Shown: positions 7,019 to 15,418 of the stretch, piece by piece | Layout of the letters: the number at the start of each line of letters is the position of its first letter | Position numbering within the stretch: position 1 is the stretch's first letter | Assembly: GCF_001595645.1 (NCBI RefSeq) | Contig: NZ_LNKT01000023.1 | Span: 160,641-224,640, forward strand | Length of the DNA stretch: 64,000 bases | Source: Sulfurovum riftiae | GTDB lineage: Bacteria > Campylobacterota > Campylobacteria > Campylobacterales > Sulfurovaceae | Direction of reading: 5' to 3' | Notes under the pieces: generated by a model | Databases searched by the model: none | Seen by the model: the letters and a program-made list of their open reading frames with translations, nothing else | What the model was told of the DNA's origin: nothing | Made by a program: the position numbers and the translations under genes

Positions 7019-8890
7019 GTGCAGATATCTTATATTTTAGACCGATTTTCCAAATATGCCGGTTTCATTGCGGCTGTTCTTGTCGTACTGCTCTCTCTGC
7101 TTGTCGCCTATGATGCAGGGATGCGCTACCTTTTCAGCGAGGGCTCCATCGCCCTGCAGGAGGTGGAGTGGCATCTCTTCGATATCATCTTTCTGCTGGG
7201 GCTCTCCTATGCCCTCAAGCATGACAAGCATGTACGGGTAGATATTTTCTTCGAACGTTACTCGCACGATACGAAAGCGATCGTGCAGATACTCTCGATG
7301 CTCCTGCTTGTCATACCGTTCTCACTGCTTTTCGTCTCCGATGCTTTCGATATGACCTGGCAGAGCTATTTGCAGCATGAAGTGTCTCCAGACCCCGGAG
7401 GGTTGGGCAGCCGCTGGGTGATCAAAGCCTTCCTTGTTGCGGCATTCGTGCTGCTCATTCTGCAGGCGGTCAGTGAGATACTCAAAGCCTACCATCAGCT
7501 GCAGGACAAAAAAAATCTCTGGCGTATTCTCGGTATTGTAACGCTATTGGGTGCTATGGTCTATCTTGCCTGGTTCAACCGTATGGCGTTCTGGTTCGAC
7601 CCTGTGTTCCTGATGTTCGCCATGGCACTGGTACTGCTGATGCTCGGATTCCAGGTGGCTTTCGTTTTCGGTGCTGTAGCACTCTTCTTTGCACTGATCA
7701 CCGATGAGATGGGCTTGCATGTGTTGGAAATGCTGCCTTACCGTACCTACGGGATCATGGGCAATGTGACGCTGATGGCGGTGCCGCTCTTCATCTTCAT
7801 GGGGCTGATACTCGAAAAGTCGAAGATGGCGGAGAACCTGCTGATGTCCATGGGACAGCTGTTCGGTTCCGTACGCGGCGGCCTGGCGATCTCTGTAGTG
7901 CTTGTAGGTGCGATACTCGCTGCAAGTACCGGCATCGTCGGTGCCTCGGTCGTAATGATGAGCCTCATAGCCCTGCCGCTGATGCTCAAGCACAATTACT
8001 CTCCTGCACTGGCTTCGGGAAGCATCGCGGCCAGCGGAACGCTCGGACAACTCATTCCGCCCTCCATCGTACTCATCGTTCTGGGTGACCAGATGCACTT
8101 GAGTGTGGGTGACCTGTTCAAAGCGGCGGTGGTACCGGGTTTACTGCTCATTGTGCTATATATTCTGTATATTCTTGTTTTTGCTTTTGTCAGGAAAGAG
8201 GCGGCACCTGCCATCGTCTCGGAGGAGTCCTACGGTAAGGTAGCGAAAGCGGCATTCAAGGCCATTCTCCCGCCATTGCTGCTCATAGGGGCTGTGCTGG
8301 GTTCCATCTTTGCGGGTATCGCTTCGCCTACGGAGTCCGCAGCCATCGGTGTGCTGGGTGCCATGGGGCTTGCCGCGATGAACAGGGTACTTGGTTTCGA
8401 CCTTATCCACTATGCTTCCATCGAGACAGTGAAGCTCACCGCGATGATCTTCATGATCCTCATCGGGGCGACGGCATTCTCTCTGGTCTTCAACGAACTG
8501 GGTGGCGGCGATATGGCACTGACGTTCTTCACCGGAGAGATGGGTGATAAGTGGGCCTTCATTCTCATCGCTATGCTGGTCATTTTCCTGCTGGGATTCT
8601 TCATCGACTTCATCGAGATCGCTTTCGTGGTCGTGCCAATACTGGTACCGATAGTGGCGAGTTTTCATATTGACCCCATCTGGTTCGCCATTCTCATCGC
8701 CATGAACCTGCAGGCTTCCTTCCTGACACCGCCGTTCGGTTTCGCGCTCTTCTACCTCAAAGGTGCGGCCGGGGATAAGGTAAGTACGGGTGCCATTTAC
8801 AGGGGTGTCGTACCATTCATTCTGCTACAGGTCGTGGCACTGGGGATCATTGTAGTGTTCCCGGAGCTTATTTATTTATTTGGGAAATAG
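7019..8890 (+). CDS. TRAP transporter fused DctQ-DctM permease
   Basis: A 623-residue inner-membrane protein. Residues 1 to about 165 form the four-helix DctQ small subunit (VLLSLLVAYDAGMRYLFSEG, EVEWHLFDIIFLLGLSYAL), and the remainder is the roughly 12-helix DctM permease (SGIVGASVVMMSLIALP, ASGTLGQLIPPSIVL-like segments). TRAP systems use a sodium gradient and a periplasmic DctP binding protein to take up organic acids. No DctP gene lies in this window. The GTG start follows ccdB without a gap, and its AGGA ribosome site lies inside ccdB, so expression may depend on the toxin-antitoxin transcript. Confidence 0.88.
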   Translation: MQISYILDRFSKYAGFIAAVLVVLLSLLVAYDAGMRYLFSEGSIALQEVEWHLFDIIFLLGLSYALKHDKHVRVDIFFERYSHDTKAIVQILSMLLLVIPFSLLFVSDAFDMTWQSYLQHEVSPDPGGLGSRWVIKAFLVAAFVLLILQAVSEILKAYHQLQDKKNLWRILGIVTLLGAMVYLAWFNRMAFWFDPVFLMFAMALVLLMLGFQVAFVFGAVALFFALITDEMGLHVLEMLPYRTYGIMGNVTLMAVPLFIFMGLILEKSKMAENLLMSMGQLFGSVRGGLAISVVLVGAILAASTGIVGASVVMMSLIALPLMLKHNYSPALASGSIAASGTLGQLIPPSIVLIVLGDQMHLSVGDLFKAAVVPGLLLIVLYILYILVFAFVRKEAAPAIVSEESYGKVAKAAFKAILPPLLLIGAVLGSIFAGIASPTESAAIGVLGAMGLAAMNRVLGFDLIHYASIETVKLTAMIFMILIGATAFSLVFNELGGGDMALTFFTGEMGDKWAFILIAMLVIFLLGFFIDFIEIAFVVVPILVPIVASFHIDPIWFAILIAMNLQASFLTPPFGFALFYLKGAAGDKVSTGAIYRGVVPFILLQVVALGIIVVFPELIYLFGK

Positions 8891-8938
8891 TAGAGCATAA
8901 TATGTGCTATAATAAATCAAAAGTCACGGAGTTTGGAT

Positions 8939-9229
8939 ATGCTCAATAAAGAACAGATATTGTCAGCACTCAGAAACTACAAAGAAGAACACAAACAGTA
9001 CGGCATAGAAGATATAGGACTTTTCGGCTCATATGCCAGAGATCAGGCCAAAGCACAAAGTGATGTCGATGTATTTGTGAAGCTTAAACACTCCAATCTG
9101 TTTTTACTTTCTCGTATCCGTATAGAACTTGAAGAGATACTTGGCGTGCATACCGATGTGGTGCAGTTGCGGGAGAGAATGAACCGTTACCTGAAAAAAC
9201 ATATTGAAGAAGAGTCGATCAGTGCCTGA
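8939..9229 (+). CDS. MntA-type minimal nucleotidyltransferase
   Basis: A 96-residue nucleotidyltransferase with the GSYARD and SDVDVF motifs (G-S-x10-D-x-D) that bind NTP and metal. ATG 8939 has GGAG at 8928-8931 with proper spacing; an upstream in-frame TTG at 8933 is too close to it. An extended -10 (TGCTATAAT) lies near 8904. MntA proteins inactivate a HEPN toxin (HepT) by adding AMP. Here the partner is reduced to a 15-residue remnant, so this antitoxin is apparently orphaned. Confidence 0.8.
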   Translation: MLNKEQILSALRNYKEEHKQYGIEDIGLFGSYARDQAKAQSDVDVFVKLKHSNLFLLSRIRIELEEILGVHTDVVQLRERMNRYLKKHIEEESISA

Positions 9230-9269
9230 CACCTCCTTGGTCAAAGAGATTATAAACAGTCTGGCATAA
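9222..9269 (+). pseudogene. Remnant of HepT (HEPN) toxin
   Basis: A GTG at 9222 overlaps the mntA stop, as in intact mntA-hepT operons. The 15 codons read VPDTSLVKEIINSLA before TAA, resembling the start of HepT/DUF86 proteins, which often open with a short acidic stretch and a leucine-rich helix. Nothing further of the roughly 120-residue toxin is visible, so the catalytic RxxxxxH motif is gone. Short length keeps this a suggestion. Confidence 0.4.
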
Positions 9270-9395
9270 GCGTTTTTATTTGTAAATAGTAATGTGATTA
9301 AAAATTGATCAAAACTTATGGTTTTTCGATATTTTTATTGCTTGTTTAGTGCTATAATACGCTTGTTAAAAAATTATACAGAAGGAGTGTAACAC

Positions 9396-10799
9396 ATGAC
9401 AAATATATTGAAAAAATTCATGCTTGGTGCTGTGGCAATCTTCTTTGTCTCGACATCACATGTTGCGGCAGCTGGCAAACTGAACCAGGAAGAGACAGAC
9501 CGTATTGCTTTGCAAGCCTACCTTTACACTTATCCGATGGTACTGATGGATGTCACGCGCAAGCAGATGACCAACATGGAAGCAGGAAAGATCTCAAGCC
9601 GTGGTCCGATGATGCAGTTCACGCATATGCGTGCCTTCCCTCCGGGAGACTTCAAAGAGGTGGTGCGTCCGAACTTCGACACACTCTACTCTCTGGCATG
9701 GGTCGATGTAAGCAAAGAGCCGGCGATTTTGACCGTACCGGAGATCAAGGATCGTTTCTATCTGCTTCCTACACTCGATATGTGGACGGATGTATTCTCT
9801 GTAGTGGGTACCTACGCAACAGGGACCAAAGCAGGGGAATATGCCTACTGTCTGCCTGAGTGGAAAGGTGAACTGCCCAAAGGGGTAACGCGTATCGATG
9901 TACCGACCTCTATGTTTTGGATACTGGGTAGAACACAGACGAATGGTCCCAAAGACTATGACTATATTCATAAAATACAGGATGGCATGAAAGTGGTACC
10001 GCTCTCTTACTACGGTAAGGAGTATAAGCCGCCATTCAAAAAGGACCCGAGTATCGATGATGTCACACCGCCGCTGACACAGGTAGAGAAGATGGATGCC
10101 AAAGCCTATTTTACCTACGCAATGGCACTGATGAAGAAGTATCCGCCGCATATGACGGACAATTCTATGGTTGCACGTATGAAGCGCATTGGTTTGACAG
10201 CTGAGAACTTCAACTACGATGCACTCCCTGAGAGTGTGAAGAAAGCACTTGCCAAAACACCTGAGCTGGGTCACAAAAAGATGAGAGCCTATCTTCCCAA
10301 AGTAGGCTCCAATGCCAACGGCTGGCAGATGATCACCAAGAGTATCGGTGTGTACGGAAACGATTATCTGCAAAGAGCGACCATCAACCTTCTTGGGCTG
10401 GGTGCGAACCCTGCCGAACAGGCGATCTACCCGCTCAACATCACCGACAAGAACGGTAAGGCACCTGTGGCGGAGAAAAAGTATGTGATGCATTTTGACA
10501 AAGAGAATCTTCCTCCGGTAGAGGGATTCTGGTCTATTACGATGTACGATGTGGATGGATTTACCGTACCAAACGCACTCGACCGCTATGCGATCGGTGA
10601 CCGTGACGATGTGAAGTACAACAAGGACGGCTCACTCGATATCTATCTGCAGCATGAGTCTCCGGGTAAAGACAAAGAGTCCAACTGGCTGCCTGCACCG
10701 CCCAAAGGGAAGCTTGGCATCACTATGCGTCTCTATGGTCCTAAAGACTCTGTACTTGACGGCGGGTGGAAACCGCCGTATCTCGAAGAGGTTAAATAA
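9396..10799 (+). CDS. Secreted DUF1254/DUF1214 protein
   Basis: A 467-residue protein with a Sec signal peptide (hydrophobic LGAVAIFFVSTSHVAAA, predicted cut near residue 26). The DUF1254 half begins ALQAYLYTYPMVLMDVTRKQ, and the DUF1214 half near the C terminus contains FWSITMYDVDGF and a final LRLYGPKDSVLDGGW-like stretch. These domains form a beta-rich periplasmic or outer-membrane protein of unknown biochemistry, sometimes linked to polymer or ester breakdown. The gene has its own extended -10 (TGCTATAAT near 9352) and a GAAGGAG ribosome site. No partner gene is evident. Confidence 0.8.
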   Translation: MTNILKKFMLGAVAIFFVSTSHVAAAGKLNQEETDRIALQAYLYTYPMVLMDVTRKQMTNMEAGKISSRGPMMQFTHMRAFPPGDFKEVVRPNFDTLYSLAWVDVSKEPAILTVPEIKDRFYLLPTLDMWTDVFSVVGTYATGTKAGEYAYCLPEWKGELPKGVTRIDVPTSMFWILGRTQTNGPKDYDYIHKIQDGMKVVPLSYYGKEYKPPFKKDPSIDDVTPPLTQVEKMDAKAYFTYAMALMKKYPPHMTDNSMVARMKRIGLTAENFNYDALPESVKKALAKTPELGHKKMRAYLPKVGSNANGWQMITKSIGVYGNDYLQRATINLLGLGANPAEQAIYPLNITDKNGKAPVAEKKYVMHFDKENLPPVEGFWSITMYDVDGFTVPNALDRYAIGDRDDVKYNKDGSLDIYLQHESPGKDKESNWLPAPPKGKLGITMRLYGPKDSVLDGGWKPPYLEEVK

Positions 10800-10807
10800 A
10801 CCTCTTC

Positions 10808-11008
10808 TTGAAAACAATAGATTTTCTTTCTATTTCCTTACTTTTTCGAAAGATCATAGTCGCCTATTACGGCCGTCCCGGTGTCAAGTCTCTTGGCGTG
10901 TTGGGGCAGCAGCACCCCATAGAGCAGCTCAAACCGATGATCAAGAAGAAGGCAGCGAAGGTTAAGCATCCGCCAAAGCGGGGATTTCCTTTGGTATTAT
11001 GTAAATAG
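10808..11008 (+). pseudogene. Truncated fragment of an exported AYYGRPG protein
   Basis: From a TTG at 10808 the frame reads IVAYYGRPGVKSLGVLGQQH followed by a basic tail and stop. The Tyr-Tyr-Gly-x-Pro and Leu-Gly-x-Leu-Gly pattern resembles the N-terminal part of longer secreted or lipoprotein-type proteins I have seen in other bacteria, where it is followed by several hundred residues. Here only about 35 matching residues remain. The 3' end overlaps the end of the convergent thioredoxin gene. It is probably a decayed gene. Confidence 0.35.
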
Positions 11009-11350
11009 TCTGCTGAAGAACGACCCTTTCCCCGCCAACTTATCTATCAGTTCAAAATAATAGGTCTCATTTTTTAATCCGATTTCCGGATATTTCAGTT
11101 TCCCATCGGGCATGACGGCGATAGTGAAGGGAACGGACTCAATCTTGAAAGCAGAGGCGAGTTTGGGGTTTTGTGCCACGTTGCATTTCACCACCTTTAT
11201 ATCATGCTCCTCACCATACTTCTCAAGCCTCTCGTCTATCAGCTGCATGAGCATCTGGCAGGGACCGCAGGTAGGGGAGTAGAAATCTATGAAGACCGGC
11301 CTTTCATTCTTTTTAATGATCGTTTCGTAATTTTTGTCTGTGAGTTCCAT
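10997..11350 (-). CDS. Thioredoxin-family protein
   Basis: A 117-residue cytoplasmic thioredoxin. The active site Cys28-Gly-Pro-Cys31 sits in FYSPTCGPCQ, and the cis-proline is in ESVPFTIAV. There is no signal peptide. SPTCGPC instead of the usual WCGPC indicates a divergent thioredoxin without the conserved Trp, possibly with altered redox potential. It is divergent from the moxR gene and convergent with the broken gene at 10808. It is not next to a thioredoxin reductase, so its electron donor is unclear. Confidence 0.85.
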   Translation of the reverse strand: MELTDKNYETIIKKNERPVFIDFYSPTCGPCQMLMQLIDERLEKYGEEHDIKVVKCNVAQNPKLASAFKIESVPFTIAVMPDGKLKYPEIGLKNETYYFELIDKLAGKGSFFSRLFT

Positions 11351-11428
11351 ACCCGTAGTATAACTACCTTTGCTTTAATCATTCGTGGTATAATCTCTCT
11401 GAACACAATTTGGAATAAAAGGCAGAAA

Positions 11429-12415
11429 ATGACACCGCGTGAAGCCATAAAATTACTTTTTGAGAGAATGAATGAGGAGATCATCGGGCAGGAACATATT
11501 GTCGAGCGTTTCATCATGGGAATGCTGGCAGACGGCAATATGCTGGTCGAAGGTCTGCCCGGCCTGGCAAAGACGCGTACAGTACGTACGATGGCCAATA
11601 TCATAGATGCGAAATTTTCACGTATACAGTTCACGCCGGATCTTGAGCCCTCAGATGTATTGGGGGAAGAGAGGGTTTACGAAGAAGACGACAAGAAGGT
11701 ATTCAGGTTCCATCAAGGTCCTATATTTGGAAATATTATTCTGGCGGATGAGATCAACAGGGCCCCGGCAAAGGTGCAGTCAGCCATGCTTGAAGCGATG
11801 GAGGAGAAGCAGGTGACCGTAGCAGGGCATACCTATGAACTGCCGGAACTTTTCGTTGTGATGGCAACACAGAACCCCCTGGAGCAGAAGGGGACCTATC
11901 CGTTGCCTGAAGCACAGAAAGACCGTTTTCTGATGCATGTGAAAATAGACTATGTCAAAATGGATGATGAGTACAGGATGGTACAGAAAGTGCTGCACGA
12001 CGGCCACAGGAAAACGGTCTATGAAGACAGGATCCCCCAGGATCTCATCTTTGCTGCCCGTGATGAGATCGCCAAGGTGCAGATCAGTGAAGAGATGGGA
12101 AAATACATCATAGAGCTTGTCTTTGCGACACGGTATCCGTTGCGCTACAGCAAACAGCTTGAAGTGATGATCGAAGTGGGGGTAAGCCCAAGAGGTTCGC
12201 TGGCCCTGACCAAATGTGCCCAGGTCCATGCCTGGATGCGCGGACGCCGAGAAGTAACGGCCGATGATGTCAAGGAAGTCATTCATGACGTGTTCCGTCA
12301 CCGTATCATCAAAAGTGAACATACCAAATTCAGCGGTATCGGGAATGACGAGATCATCGATATCGTCATAGACCATGTGCCCGCACCCAAAGTGGAATTC
12401 AAGAGGCCTTCATAG
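11429..12415 (+). CDS. MoxR-family AAA+ ATPase
   Basis: A 328-residue ATPase. The frame is open from 11171, but ATG 11429 behind AAAAGG is the natural start (MTPREAIKLLFERMNEEIIG). Walker A is GLPGLAKT, Walker B is IILADEIN, and sensor 1 is MATQNPLEQKGTYPLPEAQ, a stretch diagnostic of MoxR. MoxR proteins act as chaperones that mature metalloenzymes or membrane complexes, usually with DUF58 and von Willebrand A partners. None of those follow here; a small RHH protein starts at the very next base after the stop. Confidence 0.88.
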   Translation: MTPREAIKLLFERMNEEIIGQEHIVERFIMGMLADGNMLVEGLPGLAKTRTVRTMANIIDAKFSRIQFTPDLEPSDVLGEERVYEEDDKKVFRFHQGPIFGNIILADEINRAPAKVQSAMLEAMEEKQVTVAGHTYELPELFVVMATQNPLEQKGTYPLPEAQKDRFLMHVKIDYVKMDDEYRMVQKVLHDGHRKTVYEDRIPQDLIFAARDEIAKVQISEEMGKYIIELVFATRYPLRYSKQLEVMIEVGVSPRGSLALTKCAQVHAWMRGRREVTADDVKEVIHDVFRHRIIKSEHTKFSGIGNDEIIDIVIDHVPAPKVEFKRPS

Positions 12416-12634
12416 ATGGAACCTATGGATATTTCACTCAGGCAGAGTACCGTCGAATCGCTTCTGGCCTTTTCGGAGATACTAAAGAAAGATGTCAACA
12501 CCATTTTGGAAGAGGCACTGGAGCAGTACTTTGAAGCGGAGCAGCAGAAACTTCTGGAGAAGAACAGGGAAGACGAGAATGCCATGACCAATCTTGATTA
12601 TGATGAGTTCTGGGATGGTGTTGATATAGAGTGA
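12416..12634 (+). CDS. Small RHH-like antitoxin-type protein, orphan
   Basis: A 72-residue protein whose ATG directly follows the moxR stop codon. DISLRQSTVESLLAFSEILK and the helix ILEEALEQYFEAEQQKLLEK look like a ribbon-helix-helix domain, followed by an acidic tail (NLDYDEFWDGVDIE) like those of antitoxins paired with MazF or PIN toxins. No toxin gene follows. Either it is a solitary antitoxin remnant or a regulator cotranscribed with moxR. Confidence 0.55.
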   Translation: MEPMDISLRQSTVESLLAFSEILKKDVNTILEEALEQYFEAEQQKLLEKNREDENAMTNLDYDEFWDGVDIE

Positions 12635-12673
12635 TGTCGAGTAGGAACCAGGCAATGATGTATCTCCATGTAA

Positions 12674-12691
12674 GGTGGGCTTCAGCCCACC
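12674..12691. repeat. GTAGGGTGGGC palindromic repeat, copy 2
   Basis: The hairpin GGTGGGCTTCAGCCCACC is identical in all 18 bases to the cores at 4141-4158 and 24542-24559. It sits in the 72-base gap before the fructosamine-kinase-like gene, just upstream of that gene's ribosome site. Confidence 0.75.
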
Positions 12692-12706
12692 GGAACGAAG
12701 GGTAAA

Positions 12707-13561
12707 ATGCAGGTAGATATTCGACCCATACAGTCTGCTCTTAATGAAGAGATTATCAGTATAGATCTTTTGACGCAGGGGCAGATAGGCCCTATCTATA
12801 CACTCCAAACGACTGACAGCAAATACCTTCTCAAAACATCCGACCCTTCAGAAAGACTTATCACCGAAGCCAGAATGCTGAAAGATATTAAAAAATATGA
12901 AATCAGTGTTCCTGCAGTTCATGCTGTCTCTGACTCTTACCTTCTTATGGAGTATATCCAAGAGGAGAGGGTGGATGTCAAAAAAAGTGAAGTGATGGCA
13001 GCCGATCTGCTCAGCCGTCTGCACCGTGTGACGAATGAAAGCAGAATGTACGGTTACTGGTACGATACCACCATCGGACCGTTCGAACAGCTCAACGAAC
13101 AGACTCAATACAACTGGACACTTTTCCTTGGACAGATGCGCATCATGCCTATGGCGAGGATCGCATATGACAAAGGGTACCTCCCAAAGGAGGTTGTTGC
13201 CCGGTTTGAAGGCCTGTGCAGGGACTTGTACAAATATATCGATATGGGTACGATCACTCCCTCACTGCTGCACGGCGATCTGTGGAGCGGAAATATATTA
13301 TTTAATATTAGAGAAGCCGTCCTCATCGATCCGGCGATCTATTTTGGGGACAGAGAAATGGAACTCGCTTTCATCCTTCTCTTCGATACGTTCGGAGAGA
13401 CCTTTTTTGAACACTACGCAGAAGTGCATCCGCTGAGCAGAGAGTTCCATGAAACGAAGGTGCCGATCTATCAGCTCTATCCTCTTCTGGTGCATGTGGC
13501 CATTTATGGGAAAAGCTACCTGCCGGCACTGGAAAAAAGATTGAAGCAGTTGAAGGTGTAG
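12707..13561 (+). CDS. Fructosamine kinase-like phosphotransferase
   Basis: A 284-residue protein of the protein-kinase-like (APH/fructosamine kinase) fold. The Lys in YLLKTSDPSE would contact ATP. The catalytic loop reads LLHGDLWSGN and the metal site VLIDPAIYFGDREMELAF, which is the fructosamine-kinase arrangement. The family phosphorylates sugars bound to lysine as a deglycation repair, or related substrates. ATG 12707 follows GAAGGG. The stop codon TAG lies within a palindromic repeat (13558-13711), so the element touches the gene end. Confidence 0.8.
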   Translation: MQVDIRPIQSALNEEIISIDLLTQGQIGPIYTLQTTDSKYLLKTSDPSERLITEARMLKDIKKYEISVPAVHAVSDSYLLMEYIQEERVDVKKSEVMAADLLSRLHRVTNESRMYGYWYDTTIGPFEQLNEQTQYNWTLFLGQMRIMPMARIAYDKGYLPKEVVARFEGLCRDLYKYIDMGTITPSLLHGDLWSGNILFNIREAVLIDPAIYFGDREMELAFILLFDTFGETFFEHYAEVHPLSREFHETKVPIYQLYPLLVHVAIYGKSYLPALEKRLKQLKV

Positions 13562-13711
13562 GGTGGGCATGGCCCACCACCAAAGGGAAATGGCATATAA
13601 ACAAAATTCACACCGAAAGGTCAAGATATAGCTTGAATGTTTGTTGGCCTTTCGGCAAGAACATAGATCAGCAGATATATTGTCCTTAACGGTGGGCAAT
13701 GCCCACCCTAC
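13558..13711. repeat. Composite inverted-repeat element of the GTAGGGTGGGC family
   Basis: Two outer arms, 13558-13578 and 13691-13711, are inverted copies of GTAGGGTGGGCATKGCCCACC with one mismatch. Each arm is itself a hairpin. Between them lies a smaller inverted pair, CCGAAAGG (13613-13620) and CCTTTCGG (13648-13655). The layout resembles REP doublets mobilised by TnpA-REP transposases. It fills the gap between the kinase and the thioredoxin-like gene. Confidence 0.7.
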
Positions 13712-13746
13712 AGTGATTTTAAAATATTAAAAAAGGAACAACCTTG

Positions 13747-14229
13747 ATGAAAAAGTGGATCAAAGAGATACTGATAGGGGCGGTACTTGTTTTTATATTA
13801 TCTAATATAATAAGTTATCTTCGCAAACCGGAACTGGATTCATCACAGTTGCCGACCGCAACAGTGCAGCTTGTGGACGGTACTTCTTACCGTTTGAAGA
13901 AGGGACAACCAGTAATGATACATTTTTGGGCGACATGGTGCCGCACCTGCAAGATGGAAGCGGCGAATATTGAGCATGTGTCCAAAAAGTATGAAGTGCT
14001 GACCATTGCGGTCAAGTCCGGAGATGATGGGAAAATAAAGCGATATCTCCGTGAGAAAGGGCTCTCCTTCAGGGTCCTTAATGATGCAGAGGGCAGCTGG
14101 GCACAAGCGTTCAGGGTAAAGGCTTTTCCCACGACGTTCATTTATGATGGGAAGGGGGAGCTGAAGTTCACCGAAGTAGGCTATACCACTACGGCAGGTT
14201 TATTGGCCCGCATGGCACTTGTTGAATGA
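13747..14229 (+). CDS. Membrane-anchored TlpA/ScsD-like thioredoxin
   Basis: A 160-residue protein starting at ATG 13747, with AAGGA 9 bases upstream. Residues 7-24 form a single membrane anchor and the rest is a periplasmic thioredoxin domain. The active site is Cys65-Arg-Thr-Cys68 in HFWATWCRTCKME, and the cis-proline loop is KAFPTTFIYD. CRTC occurs in ScsD/DsbE-like proteins that reduce periplasmic disulfides. Electrons would have to come from a DsbD-type protein encoded elsewhere. The gene has no close operon partner. Confidence 0.82.
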   Translation: MKKWIKEILIGAVLVFILSNIISYLRKPELDSSQLPTATVQLVDGTSYRLKKGQPVMIHFWATWCRTCKMEAANIEHVSKKYEVLTIAVKSGDDGKIKRYLREKGLSFRVLNDAEGSWAQAFRVKAFPTTFIYDGKGELKFTEVGYTTTAGLLARMALVE

Positions 14230-14328
14230 TACTAGATAGATAAACTTATATTCATGCGCTTTTGTGATAAAGATACAATTTTTTTATGCTAAGATAATCT
14301 ATACCAAAACTTTAAAAGGAGTGAAAGA

Positions 14329-15408
14329 ATGAAAGTAAATACGAAACATTTTGTAAAGAGGGGTGTAATGGGGCTTTCCATTGCCTGTGCATCACTGATC
14401 ATGCTGGGGACAAGTCCGGTTCAAGCGAAAGGTCCGGTACCTGCAACGACAGTGAAAACAGAGGTAAAGAAAACCTCTTTGACCGAAGAGCGTATCAATG
14501 CGGTACTTAAAGAAGCCTATGAGAAGTTCAAGAATGACCAGGGCGGAAAGAATGCGGATTACATCAAAGCTCTGGCTGAGGTTGATTCAAAGATCTTCGG
14601 TATCACACTTGTAACACCGGATGGCAAGGTCTATGAGATCGGTGACACGAAAGCCGAAGTCTCCATTCAGTCCATTTCCAAAGTATTTACTGCTGCACTG
14701 GTGATCCAGGAGAAAGGGGAGAAGTTCCTTCAGGAGAAGATTGGGGTAAATGCGACAGGTTTGGCATTCAACTCTATCATTGCGATCGAGCTTCATGATG
14801 GAAGTGCTTCCAACCCATTCGTCAATGCAGGGGCTATCCAGTCCACTTCATGGGTTGAAGCCAAAGATTCCAAAGAGAGATGGGCGAAGATCTATGGAAA
14901 CATGGATGCCTTTGCAGGAAAGAAACTGAATTTCAACGAAGTGGTCTATGACTCCGAAGTTAATGACAACAAAAGAAATCAGGCGATCTCCAAGATCCTC
15001 GATGCCTATGGCAGAATGGGGTCCGACCCGCTTGAAGCGACAACGGTTTACACAAAACAGTGTTCTGTCAATATCTCTTCGCATGATCTGGGTGTCATGG
15101 GAGCGACCTTTGCCAACCATGGTGTCAACCCGGTAACAGGCAAAAAAGTGATCGACAGTAAATATGTTTCCAAGATCCTTGCTGTGATGGCAACAGCAGG
15201 TCTGTATGACAATGCCGGTGACTGGCTCTACCTTACCGGTACACCTGCCAAGTCCGGTGTAGGCGGGGGGATCCTTGCGGTCGTTCCGGGCAAGATGGGT
15301 ATTGGTGTTGTCTCACCACCGCTTGACAAGTTTGGTAACTCTGTAAGAGGCCAGAAAGCAGCTGCGTACATCATCGACAAACTGGGTATCAACCCATTAG
15401 CACAGTAA
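14329..15408 (+). CDS. glsA: Glutaminase with signal peptide
   Basis: A 359-residue glutaminase of the serine beta-lactamase-like fold that hydrolyses glutamine to glutamate and ammonia. The catalytic Ser115-x-x-Lys118 lies in SIQSISKVF, with NPFVNAGAI and the SGVGGGI oxyanion region following. Residues 1-33 form a clear Sec signal (GLSIACASLIMLGTSPVQA), which most bacterial GlsA enzymes lack. The enzyme should therefore work in the periplasm. An AAGGAG ribosome site precedes ATG 14329. The next gene, a porin, starts 10 bases later, and a transporter follows. Confidence 0.9.
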   Translation: MKVNTKHFVKRGVMGLSIACASLIMLGTSPVQAKGPVPATTVKTEVKKTSLTEERINAVLKEAYEKFKNDQGGKNADYIKALAEVDSKIFGITLVTPDGKVYEIGDTKAEVSIQSISKVFTAALVIQEKGEKFLQEKIGVNATGLAFNSIIAIELHDGSASNPFVNAGAIQSTSWVEAKDSKERWAKIYGNMDAFAGKKLNFNEVVYDSEVNDNKRNQAISKILDAYGRMGSDPLEATTVYTKQCSVNISSHDLGVMGATFANHGVNPVTGKKVIDSKYVSKILAVMATAGLYDNAGDWLYLTGTPAKSGVGGGILAVVPGKMGIGVVSPPLDKFGNSVRGQKAAAYIIDKLGINPLAQ

Positions 15409-15418
15409 GGAGTGAAAG

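Noticed and set aside
7544..8668. Long minus-strand frames opposite the TRAP permease
   Set aside because: They are reverse-frame artefacts rich in His, Arg and Gln, without start signals, over a strong membrane protein.
11171..11428. N-terminal extension of MoxR
   Set aside because: The extension is antisense to thioredoxin and not family-like; ATG 11429 has a ribosome site and matches the family start.
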